This document shows, piece by piece, positions 30,576 to 42,822 of a DNA stretch of 64,000 nucleotides. Location of the stretch: assembly GCA_022419385.1 (NCBI GenBank), contig JAJUBI010000005.1, positions 4,588,001 through 4,652,000 on the forward strand. Direction: 5' to 3'. The notes beneath the pieces are model-generated. The model did not search any database. It saw only the letters and a program-made list of their open reading frames with translations, and had not been told where the DNA came from. A program made the translations under genes and the position numbers. The DNA is from Paraconiothyrium sp. Pb-2020 (lineage: Eukaryota > Ascomycota > Dothideomycetes > Pleosporales > Didymosphaeriaceae). The stretch's first letter is position 1. Every line of letters begins with the position of its first letter.

Positions 30576-33037
30576 ACTCCCTAATGATGGACTACAACCC
30601 CAGAGCTGGTGTTAGTAAAGGCGGATGGTCGTCTCCTCCACAGACCGGGAGTGGTGTATTAAATAGAGGGTGGTATAGCGCGTGGAGACTGCTTGCCTAA
30701 CTGACTAGGGCTCGCGGAAGGAAGGTAGTAGGTGGGTCCACCTGACTTATTCTTGGAAAGAGTGACGACCATGGACTTTACAGTGAATTTGGACTAGTCG
30801 CATGGCAGTGGTGGCATTCGGAATGCGTAGAGACGCTTGCGACACAGGCACAACAGTATGAACGAGTCCTAATCGTCGGATCGACTGCCTCCAAGAGCAA
30901 TGTAGCCTTTCACCAAGGTTGTAGCACTATGGCGTAGAGCGGTATAGCGGTACCTGCACATGGTGGCGGCATGGCGTGAACCTTTAACCTAACATCGAAG
31001 GGTCGTGGTATAAGCGCTACCGGCATTAGGAAGCAGGCATGCTGCAGGCCAACGGTATTCAAGGCGCAAAACCGGGGTGCAAAGTTCGATGACATGCCAG
31101 ATTCGTGCATGCAGCATGCAGCACTTCGGGACCGTGGGCGCCACATGAGCAGCACAGAACTCGTCGGCCTCGCCTTGTCGTCCAAACCGCGAAGACACTC
31201 GCAACGCGCAGTGCCATAATTAGCAGAAAACGTCAGAATAACCGTACAAGAGTCATGCTTTGAAACAAGCAAATCTCGGAAAGTCCTGCTGGGGGCCAAA
31301 CGGCGGTACATAGCCGCTCGATCTGCAGCGCCTAGTCTAGCAAAGCCTTAGTGTAAGGTCCCGCAGCAGATCAAAATTCAGGACCTCCTTTAACACAGCC
31401 TCGTATGCTCGCAACTCGGAAAGTACTGCGCTTCGAGAGCGGCTTTCGTAGTCAGCTTCGGTCCGCGGACCTGCGACTGCAGTGTTCCCAGAACCGCAGC
31501 ATATCCTCCTGCCAGTGGCGAAGGATCAACATGTGATGTGCGGGGGCCAAGCATACAAGATGCGGTTGGCGGATGCCGATCTCTTTCGCAAGGCTCGGCG
31601 CAGAGCTTCACGATCCCCGTGATGGTGTTGAGAAGCTACGGTGAGGAGAGCGGTGGTGCACATGACGTTTCCTTCATCTAGCTCTCCAGCTGCGTGGGTT
31701 GTGCAGCCGGGCACGAACGAGTAAGCTGGGTGTGAGTTGTGTGCGACGCTGGGTGTTGAGTATTGGGTCGTGTAGCCTTCGGCTTCGCTGGTAGAGACCG
31801 ACTGCAAAGAGAAGGGGCCGTGCAAAACGCGTCATCTTCGTACACCCGTTTCTAGTAACGGAACCGCCTGCAAGCGAAGACACAACCGGCCCATGTTGCA
31901 TTGTGCAAGCGCGGGGTAGAGCGCACATGGGAGGCGTCCGGGGAAGCTCAACTCCAGATCATTCACACCTCGGTCACAGGCCTGCCGGTGCCTATCCCTG
32001 CAGCAGATCTTACGCCCGACGCAGACTCCAGCCCGCGTATGCACGCATCTCGTGAGCTGCATAGAAGGTAGACTAGTGATGTATTGGAGTAACATCGCTC
32101 TGGAAGCGCCTTCCTTTTCAAAACCTTTCGCACATTTCCAAGCCCTGGAGCTTGCGTGTGTGTCATGAGATGTGGAGAGTGAGGTGACATACCGTTGATT
32201 TTTGCACTTTACGGCTGAGCTACTGGGAAGCGATCTAATCAGAGATTAGTAAAGAGCGTGAATATAGCCCCAGGGGGGGACTGCGGTGAAGTCATTGGTA
32301 AACCCCCTACTTTCGCTCGGCCAGGAATTGCAAAATCCTACGGTACCACGGTCAGCGATTCGGCGGGTTATGCTCGGCACACGTCGGATGGAGACATCTT
32401 GGAGAAGGCAATGTCCCCAGCGACTCGAACGATGAACGAGCACGCGAACGAGGTGACGCACTGGACCGAGCAACATCTATCCAACGGCCTCGGGAACAGT
32501 ATCGCCACGTGTACAACGTTGCACAGGATAAGGATAACGCCAGTAGTCATACTCGTGATCATATTACTAGAATATATATCTGCACGACGCTTGCTCCTCT
32601 TTGACAACGAATAACGCAACGAACACCGCCATGCACGATCGAGTAACGACTTGTAAAGCGATGTTCATTGCAAGACAGATGATAAGCGCAAAGACCAGTC
32701 TGTGCACAAACCGCCGGTACTCAACGCCAGGGACGCGCCATGCTTGTAGATGAAATATCGTATAGAACCAGCTGCACTGCGCAGAGACGGGAGCGGGGTA
32801 TCCATAAACCAAACCGGAAAGATAACAATGACTGAAAGACTGAGCAGAGCAATGCAAAACATAATGAGAGGAAAGCAAGGAAAAAGACATCCGGCCTGTA
32901 GCGCAAGGGGTATGTAACGCACTGATTAGACGGCCGCCTTGTCGTCATGAGCATACCTCCCTCTTAACAATGCAGAGAGAGCGTGGTGTCTTTCGGGTGG
33001 TACTATCCACCCTGGTGTTTTACCCTAAGCTTGAATA
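30576..33037. other. Intergenic, 2.5 kb
   Basis: Begins with the glutaminase promoter (a TATTAAAT-type box at 30657-30664). The rest (30700-33030) holds only overlapping short ORFs on both strands without domain or codon signal. Stems such as GCATGCAGCATGC near 31108 occur. It separates the accessory left part from the housekeeping block. Confidence 0.4.
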
Positions 33038-34909
33038 TTACGAGCCAGCGAGCCATGGGCGGTTCACTTCTTCATACAGCTGCGAACAGCCAGCCAACCA
33101 GGGGCACTCGAGGATATCGTGGATATTCCAGCGCTTTTCAGGGTCCACAGTCAGACACCCCGTCACGAGAGCAAGTGCCTGATCGGCATCGCTCTCTTGA
33201 AAAGCTTCGCATTTCCGAAGGAGATCGAGGTCGTACTCGGCGTTTCGAATCTTGATGGCCGTTCTCGCATCCAAGCCTTCGTTGAAAGGGAGATAGCTAG
33301 TCAGCAGGGCGTACACAACCACCCCAAAAGCCCACAGATCCGCAGCCGGAGAGAAAATAGGAACATTGGTGGAGAACAGCTCAGGCGCTGCGTACGGCAG
33401 ACTACCGACGATGCAGGTGCTGGTGCCAGAAGGGCCGATATTGTGGTTTTGCCCGACAGACTGCGGTTCAGGGCTGTCGCGTTGGTCGCTCACGATGAAA
33501 CCCGCCATGCCAAAATCGCACAACAGGACATCTCCCCCATCGACATCGGCATGCGGCCCGGTCATGTCCAGCAGACAATTCTCCAACTTGATGTCTCGGT
33601 GCACAACTTGTACGTCGTTATGTAGGTAGCGTACTGCCGATGCGATTTGATAGATATAGCGCTTCGCCAGCTTGGCTGCGAGACCGTTTCTCTTGTTCTT
33701 GCGCATGTCGCGTACCAGGTCGTAGAGCGTACCGCCCTTGTTCAATTTGGTGATACAGAAGGTCGCAAAGTCGGTCGTGTATACTCGCATAAGAGGAAGA
33801 ATGTAAGCGTGTCGTAAGAACCGCCATATTTCCACCTCATGATCGAACTGGGTCTGGATCTGGTCGTTCTCCAGCTCGTCTTTATCTTCGACCTGCTTGA
33901 GAACAATCTTGACCGCATTGGTAACTCTTTTGCCATCTTCAAAGCTCATAACCTCTTTCACGACGCTGAATCCACCCCAACCGATTTGCTTTCCTATTAT
34001 GTACTCGCCATCGTAGCCGATCCCTTGGCCTTCGTCGTCTGGCTGCGGAGGCTTGAGTGGGCCGTGGGTTTTGTAGCTGGCCAAGAAAGATGCAGCTGGT
34101 GACATGGACGACAATGAGCGACCCGTGCGGGTCGAAGCGCGGCGGCTTCCTCGTCGGAGAATACTGTCGCCTTCTCCCACTTGATAGCTCTTAGAGCGTC
34201 CTGGCGGACTGCGCCTCTTCTTTTCGCCCATCTGCGGAAATCCAATCGGGGAACTGGTGGGCAGGGGAGAGAGCATATACTCGGACGGCTCATCCCGAGG
34301 CGTGTGCACTTCTTCCAACGGCGATGCCGTCGTCTCTGAAGTCAGAGATGCAACGTTGTCGTTGTACGCTTGATCTGCAGCAAGTTCATCGACAGTAGTC
34401 TGGAGGAGTGGATACCTTGACGAGTTCTTCGCCCGCTGAGGAAGCCTTTGCTGACGCATCTGCATCTCCAAATAATCCGGCTCGTTCGACCCATCGCTCT
34501 CGAAACTGCGTGGCACCGTTTTCGACTTGGGCAAGGGTACTTCAATCGCATGGCGATTACCGCTGTCAAGAGTGACTTCCTTGTTGAAGGTGATGGACTT
34601 GGCTCGTCGTCGAAACTGCTGTTCGATGTCTTCTTCGCTGCTACTGCTGCTAGTAACGGCAACGGCTGCGTCTTCATGGGCGTAGGGCCTGTGCGTGTTC
34701 GTGGCATGACCGTCGCGGTTTATGGGAATGGCATGAGGGCGTTGGTGGCCGTCCGCCTCTGGGTATTCGGCCGAGAATTGCGATTCAGCAGCGCCATTCG
34801 GGGGGGTGTCACGCCGGATGGACGCGAAGGTAGAGGGGGCGGGCTTGGGGGTCGAGGTATCGATTCTAAGCTTCTGGAAACTATGTGAGGATCCCGTAAT
34901 TGGGGCCAT
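33038..34909 (-). CDS. Serine/threonine protein kinase with long disordered N-terminus
   Basis: Single exon of 623 aa. The ATG at 34909 (MAPITGSSHSF) is used because the longer frame begins with GTG. Residues 1-295 are Ser/Pro/Arg-rich and probably disordered, with many possible phosphosites (RRGSRRAS). The kinase domain follows: glycine loop IGWGGFSVV (about 306-314), the catalytic Lys in AVKIV (334), HRDIKLEN (437-444), DFGMAG (465-470), PYAAPEL (506-512) and the WAFGVVVYALL helix. All catalytic residues are present, so it should be active. The overall build fits the fungal CAMK/HAL-like group of regulatory kinases, but I cannot assign an orthologue. It is divergent from VAC8 across a 1.3-kb shared upstream region. 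Confidence 0.9.
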   Translation of the reverse strand: MAPITGSSHSFQKLRIDTSTPKPAPSTFASIRRDTPPNGAAESQFSAEYPEADGHQRPHAIPINRDGHATNTHRPYAHEDAAVAVTSSSSSEEDIEQQFRRRAKSITFNKEVTLDSGNRHAIEVPLPKSKTVPRSFESDGSNEPDYLEMQMRQQRLPQRAKNSSRYPLLQTTVDELAADQAYNDNVASLTSETTASPLEEVHTPRDEPSEYMLSPLPTSSPIGFPQMGEKKRRSPPGRSKSYQVGEGDSILRRGSRRASTRTGRSLSSMSPAASFLASYKTHGPLKPPQPDDEGQGIGYDGEYIIGKQIGWGGFSVVKEVMSFEDGKRVTNAVKIVLKQVEDKDELENDQIQTQFDHEVEIWRFLRHAYILPLMRVYTTDFATFCITKLNKGGTLYDLVRDMRKNKRNGLAAKLAKRYIYQIASAVRYLHNDVQVVHRDIKLENCLLDMTGPHADVDGGDVLLCDFGMAGFIVSDQRDSPEPQSVGQNHNIGPSGTSTCIVGSLPYAAPELFSTNVPIFSPAADLWAFGVVVYALLTSYLPFNEGLDARTAIKIRNAEYDLDLLRKCEAFQESDADQALALVTGCLTVDPEKRWNIHDILECPWLAGCSQLYEEVNRPWLAGS

Positions 34910-36189
34910 GTAACCGGCAGACAGAGTCACTGTGGGTGCAGACCTCAGGTGTGCGCCGTGTATTAATATGCGGCACCCGTGGGGTGAGGCTGGTGGGCGG
35001 GAGGTAATGTGCGAGGGTAATAGAATGTGTCGTCCTGTGCGACTAGTGGAGCTGCACGCGGTGCGAGTGTCGCCGCAACGAGCGGCGAGGCGCTCGGCGA
35101 CACGGGCTTCAAGGGACGAGTGAAGAGGGGGATGCGGTGAAGCAAAGAGAATAGCGATCAGATGTCGTTCGCGAACGCTGGAGGCGGAATGTTAAGGTTC
35201 TTTGTCTGGGGCCCGGGCGCAGGACGTTTTCAAGCGACGGCCAAGCGACCCCACGCCGCCGGAAAGCGCCGGCGAGGGCGTGGAGGAAACTCTACCGCAG
35301 ACACGTGAGCCATGGACCACCATGATTCGTTTCTTCACGGTTAGCACAGTGCCTATCGCAGGCAGCCATTGGTAAGCTCGAGTGCGAGCGAGGAGTGCGG
35401 GGGGCGGAGATGCTATCATACAGGATACTTCTGGGGCGCGAGCAGATCATAGATACAAGGGCAGATGGGGCAGAGATTGGGGATAAGTAAGTCGGCGCGG
35501 TGCATTGGGTACCACGCCACCCAGCACCTGCAATTGTGACGCAGAGACTGTCTGTCCGTGGGATGCTCATGCATGTGACGGTGGGGAGCATCGAGTCGAC
35601 GGCGAGGATATGCAGGGTAAACGGATCTCGCCTGCCAATCCGCTAGGCAGTGGAGCGAGTAGCGACGAAACACGATTTCCTTTCTCCAGCAAATCGAGAG
35701 GCAACTTGCAAGAAGCCCGGCGGGCGAAGAGCGCCCGAGTGAGCGGATTGACATGACGTCGCCCGTCGTTGTTCCGCAGCCGCAGCCTCTCGTCATGCGG
35801 ATAGGCTTGGGACTGCTGGCCGACAGTTCTTTAGCGCCAGGGACGCTGAAGCGCAGCAGAAGGCCCATTTCGCGGCGCAGGCAGCTCCTGGCGGCGTCGC
35901 TGGAGGCATCGCGGCGGCACTGTTGAGAGGCATCGCGGCCAGACGAGGCGACGAGGCTGCCCATGAGCACGGCACGGGCGCGCCTGCTACCCGCTAGACG
36001 CCCGATGCGGCATAGACCCACCTGGTCTGTTGTCTCGCAGAACGACCGTATCGCAGCAACCCTCATCTCATCATCCAAAGCCAGAGCTCGCTGTAGACGT
36101 CGGCGTCACTGCACCCGTCCCGAGCTCTCCGTCGCCGTTCTATCGCCCGCCCCAAGAGGACTGACCCCCCGGCTGCGACGTTGCCCGCC
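34910..36189. other. Shared upstream region of the kinase and VAC8
   Basis: A GC-rich 1.28-kb stretch between two divergent genes. Short ORFs on both strands are explained by base composition. GC-rich inverted repeats such as CGCCGGCG occur near 35266. No further gene is supported. Confidence 0.45.
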
Positions 36190-38186
36190 ATGGGGCTGTC
36201 CAACTTTGCTTCGAAGCTCTTCGCGACCTGCTGCGGAGGTACGCTCCCCGCCTGACAGCACCTTCACATCGTCCACCATCGCTAACAGCACCCTCAAGGA
36301 CGCTCGAAAGACAGCATCTACGATCCAGTGCTAGCAGACAGCGAGCGGGAAGCTGTCGCCGACCTTCTGGGCTTCTTGGAAAACGTCAGTCTGCGAGCTG
36401 CTGCACCCTCGAGCCTGTACTGACCCGCTGTAGCGAGCCGAAACCGATTTTTTCTCCGGAGAACCCCTTCGCGCATTAAGTACCCTTGTATACTCAGACA
36501 ATATCGATTTGCAAAGATCGGCAAGCTTGACCTTTGCCGAAATAACAGAAAGAGGTACCTCTCCGCGTTCGCTGCCCCACGGCTGGCGCTAACAGCTGCA
36601 TGGCAGATGTCAGGGAAGTCGACCGCGATACCCTCGAGCCTATCCTATTTTTGCTCCAGAACCCAGACATTGAGGTACAACGTGCCGCAAGCGCTGCGCT
36701 CGGAAACCTCGCCGTCAATAGTACGTTACAAGACAAGGTCCCCAAACACCTGCTGACGGAATTCAGCGGAGAACAAAGTCGCCATTGTAGCGCTGGGAGG
36801 GTTGGCGCCTCTCATCAAGCAGATGAACTCGCCCAATGTAGAGGTGCAGTGTAATGCTGTCGGATGCATTACGAACCTAGCAACGCACGAGGACAACAAA
36901 TCTAAGATAGCACGGTCCGGCGCTCTGCAGCCCTTGACTAGACTCGCAAAATCCAAAGATATGCGGGTGCAACGGAATGCAACGGGTGCATTGCTCAACA
37001 TGACACACTCAGGTAAGCACTCGAGACATTGCGATATGACACAATGCTGATGGAATACAGACGACAATCGCCAACAACTCGTCAATGCAGGTGCCATCCC
37101 GGTTCTTGTCCAGCTCCTCAACTCTACCGATGTCGATGTCCAATACTACTGCACAACTGCCCTTAGCAACATTGCCGTCGACGGCAGCAACCGCGCCAAA
37201 CTCGCACAGACAGAAGGTCGCCTTGTCCAATCTCTGGTCCATCTTATGGAATCGTCATCTCCGAAGGTTCAGTGCCAGGCTGCATTGGCACTGCGAAATC
37301 TCGCATCAGACGAACGCTATCAACTCGATATCGTGCGCGCTCGAGGCCTGCCGTCTCTTTTGCGACTATTGCAATCTTCTTACCTCCCTCTTATCCTCTC
37401 CGCTGTTGCATGTATACGAAACATTTCCATCCATCCCGCAAACGAATCTCCCATCATCGACGCTGGCTTTCTTCGACCGCTTGTTGATCTGCTCGGTTCC
37501 ACGGACAACGACGAAATCCAGTGTCACGCCATTTCCACCCTTCGTAATCTTGCCGCTAGTTCGGACAAGAACAAGCAACTGGTTCTTGAAGCCGGGGCTG
37601 TCCAAAAGTGCAAGCAGTTGGTGCTGAACGTCCGTCTGTCGGTTCAGTCGGAAATGACGGCAGCTATTGCCGTACTTGCGTTAAGCGAAGAACTGAAGCC
37701 TCATCTATTGAGCCTTGGCGTTTTTGATGTACTGATACCCCTTACGGAATCCGATAGTATCGAGGTTCAGGGAAACAGTGCTGCAGCGTTGGGTAATCTG
37801 TCGTCCAAGGGTAAGACTTCATTCGATGTTCTTCAAGGCTTGTGCTAATACGAACAGTGGGCGATTACACCATATTCATCCAGAACTGGACGCAACCCGA
37901 AGGCGGTATTCACGGTTACCTCCGACGCTTCCTTGCAAGTGGGGACCCGACGTTCCAGCATATCGCTATCTGGACTCTGCTCCAACTGCTTGAATCCGAG
38001 GACGACCGGTTACTTGAACTCATCTCCAAGTCGACCGAGATTGTCCGCATGGTTACAGACATTTCCGAGCGCAACATCGAGTCAGACGAGGAGGACAACG
38101 AAGACGGTGAAGGCGAGGTTGTCAGCCTCGCGCGCCGTTGTCTCGAGATCCTGGGCAAGTCCCCGAAAACCCTCATGGAGGGCTAA
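36190..38186 (+). CDS. VAC8: Vacuolar armadillo-repeat protein Vac8
   Basis: Seven exons: 36190..36238, 36299..36384, 36434..36554, 36607..36720, 36767..37012, 37061..37810 and 37858..38186. All splice sites keep frame (introns 46-60 nt), giving 564 aa. Vac8 is an armadillo solenoid on the vacuole membrane that acts in vacuole inheritance, nucleus-vacuole junctions, homotypic fusion and selective autophagy. The start MGLSN with G2, plus the CC pair at residues 14-15, fits N-myristoylation and palmitoylation; position 6 is Phe instead of the preferred Ser, so myristoylation is less certain. Conserved repeat segments are easy to read: VREVDRDTLEPILFLLQNPD, NVEVQCNAVGCITNLATHED, VQCQAALALRNLASDE, IQCHAISTLRNLAASSD. 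The acidic end (ESDEEDNEDGEGEVV) precedes the conserved ARRCLEILG. Confidence 0.97.
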
Positions 38187-38855
38187 ACCTCTGAAACGCT
38201 TATTATACCCATCTTCGATATTCTCATTTCTGACTCTCATTTGACGTTTTGCTAATGCGGTTTCTCACTATTGTCCCATGCCCCCGCATGGTGCTTGGAT
38301 TCGCGGCGTTTTCGGAGCTCATCATCAACATTTGTAGCGAGCATGGGCGGAGCTTAGTCTCTTTATTGTTTCCGGCATACCAGGGTCTCATTGTATTCTG
38401 TCCGGTAGGGGACATTTTTGTCATGCGAAGATTGTAATTGTTAGTCGGAATGACGCGTCAGAAGCGCTCCGCACCTGTTGGTTGGCTACTGGGCAAGGTA
38501 GAATATGAATGATTTATGCAGCCTTCGAGGCTTTCGACGATAGATCGGACTTGACTTTGATTTTTTGTGTGTGAACATTTGGTAAAAAGTGGTGTTGACA
38601 TAGCTTAGCATGGTTGGCATATCTAACTCTACCTTGAACTCAAGAAATCAAGCCCCTATGGATGTTCTAGCTTTATTGCACAAATCTCTGGTCACCCAAC
38701 ACGGAAGAGAAGCTCAGGAGCTTATTGCACTACCCCTCGAGTGACGTTGCATTCGAGGTAACTTTAAGCGAGCCGATATCGATAAGAGCTCACATTTTCT
38801 AGAGACAGACAAACTTCGAGTCACTCCAGACGCGCAAACTCAAGACAAACACACA
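38187..38855. other. Intergenic between VAC8 and RPC53
   Basis: Holds the VAC8 3' flank and the RPC53 promoter. Small ORFs near 38224-38437 are unsupported. Confidence 0.4.
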
Positions 38856-40849
38856 ATGCCTCCGAAGGCTACACCATCGAGAGGAAGAGGAAGAGGGCGC
38901 GGTCGAGGAGGAACAGCCCGCGGCGGCGCATCAACTCGACCTGCGACAGAGACTCCCGCCCCACAAGACGACCCTCAAGCTACCCCCGCCGCGCCGACAG
39001 AGCCAGCAGTTATACCAGACCCAGCAGCGCTGCCCAAGATTGAAGATGGCGCGAATGCGGATGCAGCTGTTACCGCGACGGTGGAGGGCTCTTCGACCGA
39101 TCCTTTGTACGTCTCCTGCGCGCAAGATCCTCCGACCCATCGCTAACTCTGCTCCAGATCAGTATCATCTACGCCTACACCCGCGCCAGAATCTTCCGCA
39201 GCTCCGAGCGGACGGCTAGCTAGTGTGAAGAGTGCCGGACCAGCATCACGCTCCGCATCACCCGTCGTACGACGCGGCGCATCGGTCCGAGGCAAGAAAT
39301 CCATGCTGTTACCTACCAATGCGGGTCGGAGGAGCAAGGAGGAACGCGAGGCGCGGAATGCCGCGGATTTGCAGCGGGAAAGAGAGCGGAATAAAGAGCG
39401 TGATAAGCTGGCGGAGAAGAAGCAGAAGGCGCTTGAGGCGGCGGAGAGGCGGGAGAAGATGAGGAATGAGGGGAGGGGAAGAGGTGGGCACACTGGTGTT
39501 TCGTCGTTTTTTGGAGGTCACAGACCAGGTAAGTCTGCGGAAGACGACACTTGTTGGATTTGCTCTGACAGATCACAGACAAGAATCGAGCGGGCGCGAG
39601 CGGATATGGCGGCGGTGGTTCTGGCTCACGGGAAACACGCGTCAAGAACGAGGACGACGATACAGGGCCGGGAGGCAGGAGTGGAGGCGGAGGAGGCGGT
39701 GGTGGTGGAGGCGGCGGTGGTGGAGGCGGCGGTGGCGGTGGTGGAAGAGGAGGAGGCTACATCTCATCAGACGACGATGACGAAGAGAACTCAGAGTTCC
39801 CGAGGAAGAATATCGACTTCATCGAATTATCATCAGACGAAAACGAAGAGGAGCCAGTGCCGAGATCACACGGACATTTGCCGATTCGTATCGGGAGGAA
39901 ACCACACAAGGAGAAGACCTTTGGTATCAATACAGATGCTAGTATAGAAGCCAACGCGCCGCAACAAGCGCAAGCATCGAGTGGGCCGGCCACAGAGGGT
40001 CCTCACAAAGGAAAGGGGAAAGCAAAGGAGGTCGAAATCACCGGCGAAAGCAAATCCTACAAGGGCGTATGGCAAGATTCCGACGGCACAGACGGCGAAG
40101 CCAAAGTAAAACCCGAGCCCATCTCCAGCGACGACGAAAGCGCCTCCCGCGAACGCGTCGGCATCGCCGCCCCGATCAAAACCGAGCCCTCCCCTGAGCG
40201 CGAGCGCAAACCAAAACCCCACACCACCGCAACCCCCTCTTTCCAAACCGACGAAGAGCGCCAGGAATGGGAACGCATCCAGTACAACCTCATCGGCATG
40301 CGCAAGGAACTCGGCCCCCAGACGACGCACCCCTCGACCCATCCGGCGACACCCCCATGCTCGACGCCGCCGCAAACGCAGCAAAACCCTCCGTCCGCGA
40401 CGACCACACCTACTCTTCCAGCTGCCCCCCATCATGCCCGAACTCCTCCCCCCGGCAACCACCCCTCGAAAATCAAACAAGAGCCCGACGCCGCGCAACA
40501 CGCGCCCACAGCTGCACCTCCAGCCGCAGCCCACCCCCCCATAAAAAAAGAACAAACAGACGACTTCTCCGACCCCCGCGCACACGCCTCCACCGGCGCC
40601 CGCTTCGCCTCGGGCCTCGTCGGAAAGATGCGTGTGCACGCGTCCGGGCGGACGACGCTCGACTGGGGCGGAACCAGCTACGAGATCGGGCCGGGGAATC
40701 CGTCGTCGTTTCTGCAGGAGGTGGTGTCGCTGGAGGTGATCGAGGAGGCGAGGAGGGTGGTGCCTGAGGATGCGGGGGAGGCGTTTAGCTATGGGCGGAT
40801 TAAGGAGAAGTTTGTTGTTACGCCGGATTTGGGGAGGTTGCTTGGGTAG
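38856..40849 (+). CDS. RPC53: RNA polymerase III subunit RPC4/Rpc53, with apparent internal frame disruption
   Basis: Three exons, 38856..39106, 39158..39528 and 39579..40849 (introns 51 and 50 nt), giving about 630 aa as read. Rpc53 forms the TFIIF-like Rpc37/Rpc53 heterodimer that helps Pol III initiate, terminate and reinitiate on tRNA and 5S genes. Visible parts are an RGRGRGRGG N-terminus, a Lys/Arg/Glu-rich coiled coil (about 145-195), a long poly-Gly tract, the basic IGRKPHKEKTFGI segment, and the C-terminal dimerisation region with MRVHASGRTTLDWGGTSYEI and FVVTPDLGRLLG. Between about 40315 and 40453 the expected reading jumps through all three frames; the family motif LFQLPP lies in another frame than the annotated one. 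About 46 residues are affected and overall frame is restored. This may be an assembly error or a real lesion. Confidence 0.9.
39681..39756 (+). repeat. GGN microsatellite encoding poly-glycine in RPC53
   Basis: About 75 nt of GGN triplets inside exon 3 encode some 22 consecutive glycines. Its length probably varies between strains. Confidence 0.8.
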
Positions 40850-42822
40850 GGGGGAGGGGTAGGGGATGGGTGGGTAAAGATGGGCATTGTGGGCGTTTAG
40901 CATAGGTGCGTTTGGGAGGACCTGTGTCGATGGAGATGTTGCGGGTTGAGGTTTCCTCATGACACCAAGTTTCGGAACCTTCGAAGTTGGATTCGAGATG
41001 ATATCCTAGCGTATATCGGCTTTTGAAACGTGTCTAAATGCTGTAGACTTCTATACATTGTTTAGAGCAAGGCGGGATATGCTTGTGTGAGTGCAGGAAA
41101 TGTGAGGGTAATGTTGTTATTACGTCCCTTATATCAGTTATTACTACGCGCAACGACCGTGGAGGCACCAGTAAATAGCGACGAAGCTGTACGAATAAGT
41201 AGAGCGAAGATAGACAGGGTGGATAAGATGAATAAAGTAAAATGAAATTCAAATCTCATGAGCAGATATAAACTGTATATGGAGTGACTTTATTGCTGAA
41301 AGCGTACGATTGAGGCGTGATGGCTATGCTGTGATCGCGAGCGAGGGCGTAGTCGTACGCCATAGCGTTAAAAAGGAAAGCACTCAGGAAGATAACAAAT
41401 GCTATAAGGTGAGTTCGTGTGCGTGTGAAGAGTCATCACCGTGAAGTTTGGAGTGTAGGGCGCAGTTCGATCTTAATAAGCGGGAGCAAGCCTGAGACCA
41501 ATAGCATCCGGTACGTAACGAAAGAAAATCAAGACGCGTCGCGGCACCACTTTGTAACGGAATATCTTCCAAGATGCATTGGCATCAGTCCGTTCTGTGG
41601 AACCTGGGTTATGCAGAGGCTGATACGGATCATCCAGCTGTGGTCGCCCATGGCGATCAGGCTGAGATATTCAACGAGCATAACGCGGTACGCGACGCGT
41701 TCGTCGGGCAACGAGCACGAGCTAGAGGAAGGACGGGTGGGGATCCCCAGCCTCGTGGGGCGCTGGGCGTAGCACCATTATCAGATAAAATCTAATCTGA
41801 TGATCTGTGATCCGAGCTGCGCCGAGCAGACAGACGCGTGCATGCATAACTTAAGCGCGCGTTCTTGTGCCTGACTTCGATGGCTGGTGTCTGCGTTTGA
41901 GCATCTTGTAAGTCGCAATCAGGATGGAACAGTTAGTGAAAGATGTGACTCAGGTTGATGCATTGGCGGTGCATCACGAACGAAACGTTGGCAAGCACAT
42001 CCGTTGTCCGTGAAAGCATTTTGTAAGCATCTCGTAACGCGTCGCGAACATGGTGGAGGTCTGGTCAAGAGGGGGCCTTATCTGATCCGAGCTGGATGCG
42101 CGTGCGTTATTGTCGCAAGTTGTCCCAATTAGTTTCGTCAGTACAACTGTGATGTTGGAAAGGTGTCCGAGTTGTTCGCTTGATTATATAGAGGAGGTAC
42201 CTGACGAGTGCACATCCCGGAACAAAGAACTGGTTAAGCAACATTCTGTGAGCTCTGCAGCCACATGCGCCGTGTGCGATGAGCGCGCTTCGGACAACAG
42301 GCATAGCGGGGCTCTCATTCAGCCGCCTTGGACAGGGCGCGGGATGCTGGCCTGTTTCTGTCTGGGTGGGTCCCGAATCAGCGCGTGAGAACGCGTCGAA
42401 GCTTGGACTGTTTTTGTGCCCGGTCACGACGCGTCGAAGGACTCGAACAATCAATTTTGTGTAGCAGTCGATGGAAACGAAGGCAGATATCGGTACCGTT
42501 CGAAAGCGCATGGCTGTTACCTGATAGGCCCAGATCGGGACTGAAGTTCGGTGGTTAGGCTGCAGCACAATTCAATGGCAAAGGCGATCGAAAAGGTGAG
42601 GTCATAGCTTGGACTCGATGATCTTGGCGTACCAGCCTTCAAAGTTTCCACGCTAGCACGTATTCACGTGATCCGTTCTTTGAGCTTTAAGACGCGACCT
42701 TTGTCTGCTTCCACTTCCACCACAACGCATCTCACTACTCTTCACACGACTAGTACTTCTCTACTTCTACGTCCGCTCCATTGAAGGACTAGCTACGACT
42801 ACACACATATATTCCATTCACA
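40850..42822. other. Intergenic, 2 kb, upstream region of RNR2
   Basis: No gene is supported; the small ORFs have no domain. The right half carries repeated ACGCGT sites (annotated separately), and the last about 110 nt are a CT-rich leader typical of a well-expressed fungal gene. Confidence 0.5.
41534..42434. promoter_or_regulatory. Cluster of MCB (ACGCGT) elements upstream of RNR2
   Basis: Six ACGCGT sites lie at 41534, 41695, 41834, 42037, 42391 and 42429; four of them read ACGCGTCG. ACGCGT is the MBF (Mbp1/Swi6-type) binding site that drives G1/S genes in fungi, including ribonucleotide reductase. Four further copies lie in RNR2 introns and exon 4 (42882, 43158, 43601, 43682). Confidence 0.65.

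Noticed and set aside
30910..32922. Cluster of minus-strand ORFs of 70-130 aa
   Set aside because: Overlapping frames, no domains, no consistent codon pattern or splice structure.
33119..33625. 168-aa plus-strand ORF opposite the kinase
   Set aside because: Antisense shadow; all kinase motifs are on the minus strand.
39866..40960. 364-aa minus-strand ORF antisense to RPC53
   Set aside because: Explained by the GC-rich coding strand; it has no domain and the plus strand carries a clear Pol III subunit.
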